From positions 364,501 through 428,500 of the forward strand of contig NC_135221.1 in assembly GCF_052324685.1 (NCBI RefSeq): DNA of 64,000 nucleotides, given 5' to 3'. Position numbers and translations under genes: made by a program. How positions within the stretch are numbered: the first letter of the stretch is position 1; every line of letters starts with the position of its first letter. The stretch comes from Brachyhypopomus gauderio (lineage: Eukaryota; Chordata; Actinopteri; Gymnotiformes; Hypopomidae). The notes under the pieces are model-generated. The model was given only the letters and a program-made list of their open reading frames with translations. It was not told the DNA's origin and did no database searches. Positions 10,457 through 24,180 of this stretch are shown one piece after another.

Positions 10457-13330
10457 TAAGACACAGCTTTAAAGCAAGGCCATTACGTCCACTTTAATAA
10501 GACTACGTTGTTGTCCATCTGTACCCAATAAGTGTTTCTGTGACCTAGCATTACATCACATTACTATAGCAACAGTCCATACTGCCTTCTGTTAATATGC
10601 ATTTACACAAGTCTTAATATTAACTCGCAGTTGTGTATTGGCTGTGTTTAGTGAGGAGTCCATAGATTGTATTTTATGTGCTTTATTTAAAGCAAAACAT
10701 ACATATGTAACTGACAACAAAATGTGCAGGGGTTACAGTCTGGTGTGTCTGTTCAAAAAATATTTTATATGTATAAATGTTATATTACCAGCTCTCTGTG
10801 CTACAGTCAGATTTGGTGGTTCATAAGAATGAATGAGCAAAGTAGGTCTTCGCCTTCTGAACGCCGTCTTTATCTTCTGTTAATCAGACAGGTCTAAATG
10901 TTATATCTACGCACCTTAACCCACCCAGCCAAACTGCACATACTGTAGAAATGAAAGTCAAACAGCACCATGAAGACAGAACACTGGGGGGGTAAACCCA
11001 CTCACACAATCCACAACACGCTCTGAAGACCGAAGACGGTCTATAGCGTCAGTCCACCCACGCAGCACTAAGACCTCATAAATGTGGTTCCAGAGGACTG
11101 TTAATTCAGGTCTTTAGTAGTACAAGTCTGTTCATGAACACAACCATTCGAATGCTCACTTGTTGAATATTATCACATTGACATCCTACTGTCCAAAACC
11201 ATTTACCTACTGACAAGACTACAATGGAATATATAGATGTGTATATATATATGTGTGTATGTAACAAAAAAATACAAAAAACGAACATGGAGGTGGAACA
11301 TGAGGTGGTCTCCAGTAATCTGATGGTGCACTGGGCATTTCTCCGTTTAACACCATTTTGATTCAGTTTTTCATGATTACACTTCTGGGTGAAAGGAACT
11401 CAGAATATATGGCCAGCATATACAATAAAAAGTACAAACGTACAACCTAAACAACTCATGGAGATGGTACTAACGGACACACACAGACCTACTGAACCCT
11501 CTACACAAACATCATAAATACTAAATTTGCCTCTTTATGTGTGCTACGCCCACCCTGTGATGAACAGATTCATCTCTAATCCGACAGGAAAAGAACTCTA
11601 TAAAATTTACTGACACAAAATATGAATAATAAAAAACAAAAACAAAACAACAAAGCCATCAAGGTTTCACCCTAAGGAGCCCTGAATCTTCATGGTCCTC
11701 TGCAGAATTTAGTACATTGCGGATGACACAGGAGTGTGCAGTACAGTATCGTTTCTGTCTCGAGATAATGTTATGTTGACAAAAACAGTAAAAGGTTTGC
11801 AGAACTCATCAGCCCCTGAAGAATTCAACACTCACATTCATCGAGAATGTAAATAAACTGGCTGTACATTTAACTTCATTCATGCTTGTTGCATTACACG
11901 ATTCTCTGAAGGTTCTCTGCATAATTGTGCGGTGTCAGCCTCCTGCAACTTACGCATGACATTTACTAGAGTAACAATTACCTGGCAGTCTATGGATTTA
12001 ATAGTTCATATGTCAAGTGACACAGTACCATATGGGCCCATGGGAATATCTCAATTATCAGTTGATCAAATGATCAATTCATTTGCAAATCAAGAAATGT
12101 ACATATCAAAATAGGAAAGATACAACAAGTAAACAAATCAGGAGTTTACAAAAACATTAGCTAAAACAAAAATGAACAAATAAATTTACAAAAATATTAA
12201 TCTATAAACAGCAATGACACACAGTGTTACTGATGCAAAGCACCACATTTACATAACTCCTCCTTATGAGTATCCTCACATTTACATGTCCTTCTTGTAG
12301 AGTATCACCATATTTACATAGCTCCTCCCTCTAGGTAATTTCCAGCCTGTAATCTGTATGCGGGTGGGTAAGCATGTTACAAACACAAGTCTGTCTGGCC
12401 TTTGCCTAACAGATCAACGAAGGATTACTTTAAGTGCAACAGAAAAAGCACAAATACACAAATAAATGCAATTATCAATCACTTAATCTTCACATTATAA
12501 AAAAAACTTTGTTTTACTGTTCATCAGTTATCAGTTCATCACTTGAAATTTTTATTTATTTTATGCTTTTATATATTTAACTGTCAAATTGTACATTTCT
12601 TTACTGACAACAATCCATATTAATTATTAATTTGTCAACTGATCAATTGATTACTCAACGACTTCAATGGGCACCATATAGTACTGTTAAAAAAATACAG
12701 CACAATTAAAACAAGACTGAAGTGAAAGTTGGTAATTGTTGACTTTACATTGTTGTTCTAGATAATTCAACAGTTCTTTCATAATAAAAGGTACAATATG
12801 TAGTATTGTCCTAAATTTCTTTGTTACCTACTGAGGTATTACTGACATGATTGGTCTGCGATTACATGATTCATAATGAAGGAACCTCTTGCTACATGGC
12901 AAATGTAGAAAACACATTTTTACAGCTCACAAACTGTTATAAACGTTTTACTTAATGTCACTATGTAAAATTCTGAAAACACCATTATTACAGAATATTA
13001 TTTTTGCTTATTTCTTGCATCAGTTTTTAAAGAACAAAACTGCATATTGTACCTTTAAAGATAAAGTCCAAAGATCTCTTGTAAAAGCAGCACTCCCAAT
13101 ATTTGTGTACTCTTACACAGTCGCATGGAATTATGGGCTGTGGAACCATCTCACATACATGATCATGAATAAACCACACAGAGCACCTTGAATCCTCACT
13201 CACACTCGATCACTGTGTTTGGGCCTCGTTTGAACTTCTTTCAAATTTGTTTTCAAGCAACTGAATTCAAGAAAAGAAAAGGAGACCCCAACACAAAAGG
13301 CACCCAACTCACAGTTGTGAACATGGCTAC
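10457..13330 (-). other. Likely zbtb33 3' UTR and convergent intergenic DNA
   Basis: These 2.9 kb are AT-rich without a recognisable coding exon. The half nearer 13330 is the natural place for a long zbtb33 3' UTR. TTTATT (AATAAA on the minus strand) occurs several times, for example near 12551 and 10678, so the true poly(A) site cannot be chosen. ORFs of 60-80 codons here look accidental. Confidence 0.45.
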
Positions 13331-15304
13331 TCAGTACGTCTCCGGTATGACAAATTCAAACTCTGTCGTGCTGTCGTTCATTTGGGCTCCGGGTCGAGGA
13401 GGCGGGCCCGGTCGTGCATGAGCACCGGGGCGCGTGTGTGCGTCAGGCTCGACAAAGATGTCATCCCAGTGTAAGACTTTGCTCTGGCCGGGGGGGAGCG
13501 ACTGGTTGGTGAAGTGCGCCCTGCCGGGGTTTATGTGCTGGACGATACCGTCCTCGTTGATGACGGGAATTCCCCCCGTCTCCTCGGAGACGAACGAGTA
13601 CGGTTTGAACTGCAGCGTTTTACAAGGAAGGAGGCGATACAGGTTGTTGTCAGTATCATCCTTCTCTTTCCGGCCTGAGGGATCCTGGTTGTGAGTTTGC
13701 TTGCAGTGAGAAGACAACAGTTGGTAGTTGAGAAACATTTCATTACACAGTAAGCACTGGTACCTGCGCTCCCCCGTGTGAGTGATCTCGTGCTTGGTCC
13801 GGTACTCCGCCAGGGCGAACACCTTGTCGCAGTACCGACACGGGTACTTCCTCTCCCAGGAGTGAGTGTTAAAGTGACGCCTCAGACTGGTCAGACACAC
13901 GTAGGGCCGCTTGCACACGATGCACACGTAGAAGGTCTTGCCATCCATGATCAGCTCGTAATGGTCTTCTGGTTCCGCTTTGGCTTTCTTTTTGCTCCGA
14001 GGCGAGCTGCTGGACGGGCTTCCTGCTCCTGGCTCCGGGCTCGGTGCCTTCTTGCCAGCGTTGGTGCGCGAGTCTCCTTCCCCCGGGTCCTCTTTCACAG
14101 GAACTATGTCATAAGTGTTCTCCCCTATGTTGGCATAAACCTTGCACCCAGGTGAGAGCGAGTCGATTTCCGAGGCTTTGTCTAACGTTATCGTCTTTTT
14201 GGTCGACACAGTCGGGGCGACGTCCATCCCCGGTCCGTTGTTGGTGCTGAAGGAAGGTCTCACGTCGGACAGCCTGATCTTGCCTTGCTGGTCTGGTGTC
14301 TGCTCCACCAGCACCTTCTTCTTCTGGACGCCCAGAACTTCACTGGCTTCTACAGGAGGAGGAGGGCCTCTGTGGGACTCGGAGGTGAAGCTGCTCGCAC
14401 GCACTGGCGTGGATGGTGCACTGTGTGTGGAGGATCGCGCGGGAGACGTGTGTACGCAGCCGCTGGGGTCTGGGGACAGCACGGGGCTGACGAGGGGCAC
14501 CGGGTCCGGACGGGACCGCGACGTGTCTGTCAGAAAACATCCTCCCTCTGCATCCTCAGTGGGGAGTTTGCTGGTCTTCTTCTGATCTTTCATCACGTTC
14601 TCCTCTTCCTCATTTGCGAGTTTCTGCTTCTTAGCGTCCGGGCCTTCATCTGCGCTGTCACCTACAGGCACTTTAGCGTCTGGTCCGAGCTCCGTATTCC
14701 TGTCTACATGCGCTTTAATCTTCAGAACTTTCGGCGCCTCCGTCTTGGAGACGAAAAGAACGTCATCGTTTTCCGAGTCGTCCTTGTCTGCTCCACCGCT
14801 GCCCATTTTGAATTCCTCAGCGGACAGTGAAAATGATTCTGTGATAATTGGCATGTTCTCCGTTTCGCACTCAGATTTCTCACTGGCACTCACATTCCCG
14901 TTCTCTCCTTCATTCGACAAACCAGGTAGTCCCTTGACTTTGGACAGCGGTGCAGCAAGACTGGCGATGAATTTGACACCCAGGATCTGACCAGCACTTA
15001 TGAGATCTTCAAGCCTGTCAGATCGAACTCTATGGATTTTTGAGCTGTATATATAATTCAGAATGTCTTCAAATACATCTGCCTTGATAAAATTGAGCTC
15101 GATTACCTGTCCTGCAACTGAAAAAAGTTGTCGAAAGTAAGTGCTAGAAGCAGACAACATAGTCTTGTGCGCCTTGAATTTGCGGTCCTGAACAATTATG
15201 GTCACGTCACAGAATAATCCATTGTTCCGCTGTTCACTGATGGATTCCAACAACGACAGAGGAAACTGTGTATCAGTTGCAGAGATCAGCTTTAATTTCG
15301 ACAT
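13331..15304 (-). CDS. zbtb33: Kaiso, BTB/POZ zinc-finger transcription factor
   Basis: A single coding exon of 657 aa (human Kaiso is about 670). Residues about 10-120 form a BTB/POZ domain (SEQRNNGLFCDVTIIVQDRK, then KAHKTMLSASSTYFRQLFS), which mediates dimerisation and corepressor binding. The middle is acidic and Ser/Pro-rich with Lys-rich patches such as PRSKKKAKAEPE, a plausible nuclear signal. Three C2H2 zinc fingers follow at about residues 485-570: FYVCIVCKRPYVC..RRHFNTH, YPCRYCDKVFA..KHEITH and YQCLLCNEMF..SHCKQTH. These are the Kaiso fingers that bind methylated CpG pairs or the sequence TCCTGCNA and, in known species, repress Wnt targets with p120-catenin. An acceptor (CTGTTCACAG) lies just upstream of the ATG on the minus strand, so at least one noncoding 5' exon exists, probably in the CpG-rich stretch near 15800-16200. 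It is convergent with tmem255a and divergent from nkap. Confidence 0.95.
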   Translation of the reverse strand: MSKLKLISATDTQFPLSLLESISEQRNNGLFCDVTIIVQDRKFKAHKTMLSASSTYFRQLFSVAGQVIELNFIKADVFEDILNYIYSSKIHRVRSDRLEDLISAGQILGVKFIASLAAPLSKVKGLPGLSNEGENGNVSASEKSECETENMPIITESFSLSAEEFKMGSGGADKDDSENDDVLFVSKTEAPKVLKIKAHVDRNTELGPDAKVPVGDSADEGPDAKKQKLANEEEENVMKDQKKTSKLPTEDAEGGCFLTDTSRSRPDPVPLVSPVLSPDPSGCVHTSPARSSTHSAPSTPVRASSFTSESHRGPPPPVEASEVLGVQKKKVLVEQTPDQQGKIRLSDVRPSFSTNNGPGMDVAPTVSTKKTITLDKASEIDSLSPGCKVYANIGENTYDIVPVKEDPGEGDSRTNAGKKAPSPEPGAGSPSSSSPRSKKKAKAEPEDHYELIMDGKTFYVCIVCKRPYVCLTSLRRHFNTHSWERKYPCRYCDKVFALAEYRTKHEITHTGERRYQCLLCNEMFLNYQLLSSHCKQTHNQDPSGRKEKDDTDNNLYRLLPCKTLQFKPYSFVSEETGGIPVINEDGIVQHINPGRAHFTNQSLPPGQSKVLHWDDIFVEPDAHTRPGAHARPGPPPRPGAQMNDSTTEFEFVIPETY

Positions 15305-16953
15305 CCCTGTGAACAGAATGTGAAATGACTTTAGTAATAAGTAAAATGTACTTATTGCTGATGATCAAACATGCTAGAATCTTTACATAGCACAAAACAC
15401 ACATATATACACACACACACAAACAAAACATTCAGAACATCTGGGACTATGAACAGGTTTAAAAAGTAATACAAGATGAACAAACTGCAACGAACAGGAT
15501 AAGCACCTGCAGTGACATGTTCAGGTTTAGTGACTTATTTGGCGTAAAAGAAAAGAGATTAAATGAACTGGCAATCTGAGAGAAACTCGCGTGTAGTTGT
15601 TACAATAATGTGACACAATGATGCCCACATTACTCGATCTGTGGGTCATTTACCATCAACATCAACCACATCACATGTCGCAAAAACAGGGATAACAGGC
15701 AGCTTGGACGTTTGAGATGCAGTGTGGAGATCACAGCAGGGCCTGATCACCGGTAAACCCCAGTAGATCACCGGTAGATCGCCGGTAGATCGTGTCAGCT
15801 CTCCAGCGAGGACGTAAATCAACAACAGGAAGAAAGCGGCGCTGTGCGCGGCGACCTGCGCGGCCCTTCGGTGCTCAACCCGGGCGAGGAAAGTTAAGAG
15901 ACGGGCTCGTTCTGCACGTTTCCCGCAGACGTCCCGTTAACACCGTAAATTCGCCGGTTAACGCTGGAAATAACGCAAACTAAAGGGGCTCCCGGCGGTG
16001 TGGCCGCCTCATCCCTCCTGCTCCCGGCGGCGGGCTGCGGCCTACCCGCCCCGCTCAGCCCGCCGGAGCCACAACACACTCTTACCCCGAGAAACACGGC
16101 GGCCGCGGGGGTTATTTTGTCACACGTTTTCGGGTTTAGTGGTGAATAAAGCGTAATGGAGTACCTGCGGTGTGGAGTTACCCGTACGCGGTGTTCGGCG
16201 TGTGGAGGAGAAGCTCTGGGTTTGTCGCGGTACACAACAGTGCCTTGTTTGAGATGAAGCGAGGCTGCGGCGCGCAGTGTGACCGCCAGGGGGCGCAGGA
16301 GTAACGGCGAGGAGATCATTCCGCTCCAAGTTTCTTTAATGTACTTTTGAAAGGTTTAAATAAATTACTCTGGCATTTTCTATATTGTTCTGTAAATATT
16401 TCAATTTTCGTCTGAAATAAATGTGACTTACCGACCATATGGTATAGCCATAAAATAATATAGCCTAACAAATCCCAATTAACGTTCAATGTATTGGAAT
16501 ATTGCATACCCCGTTTAGAGGCAGGTTAACATAAATTAAATAGCTATTTGGATGCCATTTTAACTCTTTTCCAATTAGAGTAAAACCTAATTAAATATGT
16601 ATGTGCTGTATATAGTTAATGTATTTCTTTTTACTAGTAAAACCCCCTCAAAGCGGTTGCTGTTTTAGTTAGTAGACACACCAGCCTGTGTGTTTTAGTG
16701 ACTCCAGTGCAGCAGGGGGCGCCAGAGACACACCAGTCTGTGTGTTTTAGGCCCACAGACGCCACCGCGATGGCGAAGTAAACAAGTCTACACGGTCCGG
16801 GATTCTTATTTACGCGTTTAAACAGGCGGACGGTGTCGCTGTCTGGCCGTGTGGGTCGTGTGGGCGACACGTTAACGGAGTTGGACGTTTGATTTGTGTT
16901 TCCGGGACTAAACGCGGTTAAAAGAGCGCAGACCCGCAGTTAGGAGGCCAACC
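15305..16953. promoter_or_regulatory. zbtb33 / nkap divergent promoter region
   Basis: The nearer 450 bp after zbtb33 is AT-rich 5' UTR intron. About 15780-16320 is CpG-rich and probably contains the zbtb33 first exon and promoter on the minus strand. An AT-rich spacer (16330-16640) follows, then a second CpG-rich stretch from about 16740 leads into the nkap start at 16954. There are two GC-rich cores rather than one shared core. A short direct repeat with ACACACCAG and CTGTGTGTTTTAG occurs at about 16676-16750. No TATA box was identified. Confidence 0.55.
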
Positions 16954-19333
<2,380 letters not shown>

Positions 19334-20429
19334 AGCGCCACGCCCCTCCTCCTCCTCCACGCCCCCATCATGCCCCTCCTCCTCCACGCCCCTCCCCTCC
19401 GCTGCTGTCGGCCTTCCCAACATAACCCAGCACAGGCCGTAGGTTTTGGGCTTTGTTTTGTAAATCTTCATGAATCAAATCTTTGGTGTATTTTGCTTTG
19501 TTTTGCTCTCAAATTAAGACTTGGCTGTAATTTTTAAGATTACATACTTTGTGGTAAAAATGTCATATATAGGAAGAATTGCAACACATATTGGGAGTTA
19601 GCCAGTTCACATCTGCTTTTTTTTGTGAGTGCATGAAGTATGAGTGACAGAAGAATACAGGTGACCCCTTTAGAAGAATACAGGTGACCCCTTTCTCTTA
19701 TCTGTGAATATGGCAGTGGCTGTTAATGTTAATGCTGCCTTTCCTCTTAGAGTACCAATTTCTTACCTAAAATAAAACTTTACCCCTGCCAGCAAAATGT
19801 GGTTTACATTCTATTCACCCTGTTACTACTGCCAGCAGTACAACATACTGCAGACCAAATATTAATGTATTTTTACTGATTAGGTTCTTTGGCATGCTTC
19901 ACCAACATCATGTCACGGGCCAACACCAAATGACTGTAAAATACACTTCCTAGAATTGGTGAGAAACTTTGTATATAGCAAGAAGAGTTGCTTTAACAGG
20001 ATTACTGGGTATGCAACATAATACGACAGCTACGGTGAACCTGATGGGGAATATAGGCTAAAGAAGCAATCATGATGTAGCTACGGTAACAACATGCAGG
20101 ACACTAATCTCTGTGGACTTACACTGTTGGCCTTTATCCATGCCAGACTACGTCTTTGATGTAGGGAAATCAAAATATTAATGTTTCTTGTCAAGCAAAC
20201 ATGTCCAGTGTTCACGTCCAGCCATTCTCCCAACCCCTTTCACGATAGCTCCGCCACGCGGGGTCCTCACGTGAGGAGCAGGTCACGTCTACAGGGGACT
20301 ACGACTACGAGTCCATCAGGACAAAGGCACCAATAACCAAGCAAACAAATAATATATACACATTATTTTATTAGCTGGACAAAGTACATATTTCAAAATC
20401 ATGAATCGAGAGGATATCTGCGGTAGTCA
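19334..20429. other. nkap 3' UTR and nkap/ndufa1 convergent spacer
   Basis: The start is a C-rich 3' UTR with CCTCCTCC repeats (19345-19405). AATAAA follows at 19771-19776. On the other side TTTATT at 20367-20372 is AATAAA for ndufa1 on the minus strand, about 60 bp past its stop. Between them I see only AT-rich sequence. Confidence 0.6.
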
Positions 20430-23400
20430 TCATTTAATGTTTTCAAGTCCCTGTAAAAATAGAATTAAAAGGTTTAGTTAATATATGTACATAATAAATA
20501 TATGTTAGGGTTCACAAAAGTGTTTAAACCAGGCAAATTTTGATATGTATATTTATTAATGAAATCATCACCTTTGACTGGTAATATAATCCAGTGCCTG
20601 ACAGTCGTTTGTCTCTCTGAATCAAGACCCACTGATAAGGAACTTTGGCGAGTCTCTTCTCCTAAAGCACAACACACAGGAAGTGCTGAGGTTACACAGC
20701 CAGATCACATTTAAACAGGAGTAAACGTCTGTAAACAGGAGATTCTTTGAGTTGAGAGGCTATTCATGAACAGGGAAGAGAACTAAAACCATGTTTTTAG
20801 CTCAGGTTCACTACATATACACCTAATTCACACTATGTGATCCTACAAGGTACCCAAACTTCTTAGCCAAATCAGTTTAGATAAATAAGACCAGACCCAG
20901 ATACCCATACGTGTACACGCCCACAAAGTTTGCTGATTGAGGTTTGTTTGCAACTGCACTGTGTGGAACATTTTTGTTACACTATGTCCACAGTAAACTA
21001 TATTATTCATGTAATGTACAAGGATCGTCTGTGTTAATATAATCTTTGTTGTGGACCTCTGAAGACGGCTGCTGTGGAAAAGGTCCAAACACCTAAACTC
21101 CATACATGAACAGCATCTAAGCAGCCTACATCTTCACTCTTGTCTCCAGTGTATCTAACTGTAATAATGTCATGTAGTCACACGGTCTACATCTACAGGA
21201 CTGTAAGTGTCTCCAGTGTATCTAACTGTAATAATGTCATGTAGTCACACGGTCTACATCTACAGGACTGTAAGTGTCTCCAGTGTATCTAACTGTAATA
21301 ATGTCATGTAGTCACACGGTCTACATCTACAGGACTGTAAGTGTCTCCAGTGTATCTAACTGTAATAATGTCATGTAGTCACACTGTCTACATCTACAGG
21401 ACTGTAAGTGTCTCCAGGTATCTATAACTGTAATAATGTCATGTAGTCACACGGTCTACATCTACAGGACTGTAAGTGTCTCCAGGTATCTAACTGTAAT
21501 AATGTCATGTAGTCACACGGTCTACATCTACAGGACTGTAAGTGTCTCCAGGTATCTAACTGTAATAATGTCATGTAGTCACACGGTCTACATCTACAGG
21601 ACTGTAAGAGTCTCCAGGTATCTAACTGTAATAATGTCATGTAGTCACACGGTCTACATCTACAGGACTGTAAGAGTCTCCAGGTATCTAACTGTAATAA
21701 TGTCATGTAGTCACACTGTCTACATCTACAGGACTGTAAGTGTCTCCAGGTATCTAACTGTAATAATGTCATGTAGTCACACGGTCTACATCTACAGGAC
21801 TGTAAGCGTCTCCAGTGTATCTAACTGTAATAATGTCATGTAGTCACACGGTCTACATCTACAGGACTGTAAGTGTCTCCAGGTATCTAACTGTAATAAT
21901 GTCATGTAGTCACACGGTCTACATCTACAGGACTGTAAGTGTCTCCAGGTATCTAACTGTAATAATGTCATGTAGTCACACGGTCTACATCTACAGGACT
22001 GTAAGTGTCTCCAGGTATCTAACTGTAATAATGTCATGTAGTCACACGGTCTACATCTACAGGACTGTAAGTGTCTCCAGGTATCTAACTGTAATAATGT
22101 CATGTAGTCACACGGTCTACATCTACAGGACTGTAAGTGTCTCCAGTGTATCTAACTGTAATAATGTCATGTAGTCACACGGTCTACATCTACAGGACTG
22201 TAAGTGTCTCCAGGTATCTAACTGTAATAATGTCATGTAGTCACACAGTCTACATCTACAGGACTGTAAGCGTCTCCAGTGTATCTAACTGTAATAATGT
22301 CATGTAGTCACACGGTCTACATCTACAGGACTGTAAGTGTCTCCAGTGTATCTAACTGTAATAATGTCATGTAGTCACACGGTCTACATCTACAGGACTG
22401 TAAGTGTCTCCAGTGTATCTAACTGTAATAATGTCATGTAGTCACACTGTCTACATCTACAGGACTGTAAGTGTCTCCAGGTATCTATAACTGTAATAAT
22501 GTCATGTAGTCACACGGTCTACATCTACAGGACTGTAAGTGTCTCCAGGTATCTAACTGTAATAATGTCATGTAGTCACACGGTCTACATCTACAGGACT
22601 GTAAGTGTCTCCAGGTATCTAACTGTAATAATGTCATGTAGTCACACGGTCTACATCTACAGGACTGTAAGAGTCTCCAGGTATCTAACTGTAATAATGT
22701 CATGTAGTCACACGGTCTACATCTACAGGACTGTAAGAGTCTCCAGGTATCTAACTGTAATAATGTCATGTAGTCACACTGTCTACATCTACAGGACTGT
22801 AAGTGTCTCCAGGTATCTAACTGTAATAATGTCATGTAGTCACACGGTCTACATCTACAGGACTGTAAGCGTCTCCAGTGTATCTAACTGTAATAATGTC
22901 ATGTAGTCACACGGTCTACATCTACAGGACTGTAAGTGTCTCCAGGTATCTAACTGTAATAATGTCATGTAGTCACACGGTCTACATCTACAGGACTGCA
23001 AGTGTCTCCAGGTATCTAACTGTAATAATGTCATGTAGTCACACGGTCTACATCTACAGGACTGTAAGTGTCTCCAGGTATCTAACTGTAATAATGTCAT
23101 GTAGTCACACGGTCTACATCTACAGGACTGTAAGTGTCTCCAGGTATCTAACTGTAATAATGTCATGTAGTCACACGGTCTACATCTACAGGACTGTAAG
23201 TGTCTCCAGGTATCTAACTGTAATAATGTCACGTAGTCACACGGTCTACATCTACAGGACTGTAAGTGTCTCCAGGTATCTAACTGTAATAATGTCATGT
23301 AGTCACACGGTCTACATCTACAGGACTGTAAGTGTCTCCAGGTATCTATAACTGTAATAATGTCATGTAGTCACACGGTCTACATCTACAGGACTGTAAG

Positions 23401-23702
23401 TGTCTCCAGGTATCTAACTGTAATAATGTCATGTAGTCACACGGTCTACATCTACAGGACTGTAAGTGTCTCCAGGTATCTAACTGTAATAATGTCATGT
23501 AGTCACACGGTCTACATCTACAGGACTGTAAGTGTCTCCAGGTATCTAACTGTAATAATGTCATGTAGTCACACGTCTGGCTGCAGCAGTAGATACTCAC
23601 CTTACCACCATTAGTGAACTTATGAATCTGCGCAGTCGCAATGCCAGGAATGAACAAACAAACCGTCATTAAAGCGAAGCCCGGCAGAATTTCATACCAC
23701 AT
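20430..23702 (-). CDS. ndufa1: NADH dehydrogenase [ubiquinone] 1 alpha subunit 1 (MWFE)
   Basis: Three exons on the minus strand: 23702-23601 (34 codons), 20661-20572 (30 codons) and 20450-20430 (six codons plus TGA), 70 aa in all, exactly the human length. Exon 1 reads [17 protein letters not shown] and continues to HKFTNGGK, with one N-terminal membrane helix. Exon 2 reads [20 protein letters not shown] and ends GLYYQSK. Exon 3 reads GLENIK, matching the mammalian ending GLENID. This small accessory subunit (MWFE) sits in the mitochondrial inner membrane and is needed for complex I assembly. The acceptors are CTTTAG and TTTACAG, and all introns are phase 0. Intron 1 (2,939 bp) is about 83% minisatellite, so a very small gene is mostly repeat. 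It is divergent from upf3b with 478 bp between start codons. Confidence 0.96.
21142..23575. repeat. 66-bp minisatellite with higher-order repeat, ndufa1 intron 1
   Basis: About 37 very similar copies of a unit near 66 bp, made of GTGTCTCCAGGTATCTAACT, GTAATAATGTCATGTAGTCA, CACGGTCTACATCTACAGGA and CTGTAA. Variants (CAGTGTATCT, CTATAACTG, AAGAGTCTCC, CACTGTC) recur in the same order at an offset of 1,063 bp (for example 21436-21843 and 22499-22906 translate identically), so a block of about 16 units was duplicated. As 66 is a multiple of 3 and the unit lacks stops in some frames, long ORFs appear on both strands; they are artefacts. The array ends only 26 bp from ndufa1 exon 1. Confidence 0.97.
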
Positions 23703-24180
23703 ATTTAGGATTAAACGTAGCCACAGTTCTTAAAGACCGGCTGGCAGCGTCCAAACTCTCTCCGTCTCCCCCGTTTGTTTTGAACAAAATGTCCGCCGCC
23801 TTGACGGTCACTCAGCGACTTCCGCAGGGTCCGCACTCCACTTCCGGGTTAGGCTTAGTTGACAATACAGCTCTCCGGCTCCCTCTTGTGGTTAAAGTGC
23901 GCGTACGTCGCATAGTTATTACACTGTTAAATGATGTTCGAATAAAGACACGAGTTCATAAATAATTTAAAGTCTATAATAATAATGATTAATACGTGAA
24001 GGCGGACACAAGCGCTCACACTTTAGTCCAGATATCGGTCTGTGTCCTGCAGCCAATCAGAATCCTCCGCCCGTGTTACTAGGAAACAAACAGAGGGAAA
24101 GTTGCGCGAGCGCTCTGGCCGGCTGAGGGCGGATAAGACAACAGCTAACTGTGTCTCGTCAAACCCCGAGAGAGAGAGAC
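23703..24180. promoter_or_regulatory. ndufa1 / upf3b bidirectional promoter
   Basis: Only 478 bp separate the two start codons, which are read outward. A CCAAT box (GCAGCCAATCAGAATC) lies at about 24050-24065. GC-rich stretches flank an AT-rich centre (23930-24000). No TATA box was seen, as is usual for housekeeping pairs. Confidence 0.75.

Noticed and set aside
21422-23614. Repeat-protein ORFs on both strands
   Set aside because: The 66-bp unit is a multiple of 3 and stop-free in some frames. The region is ndufa1 intron 1.
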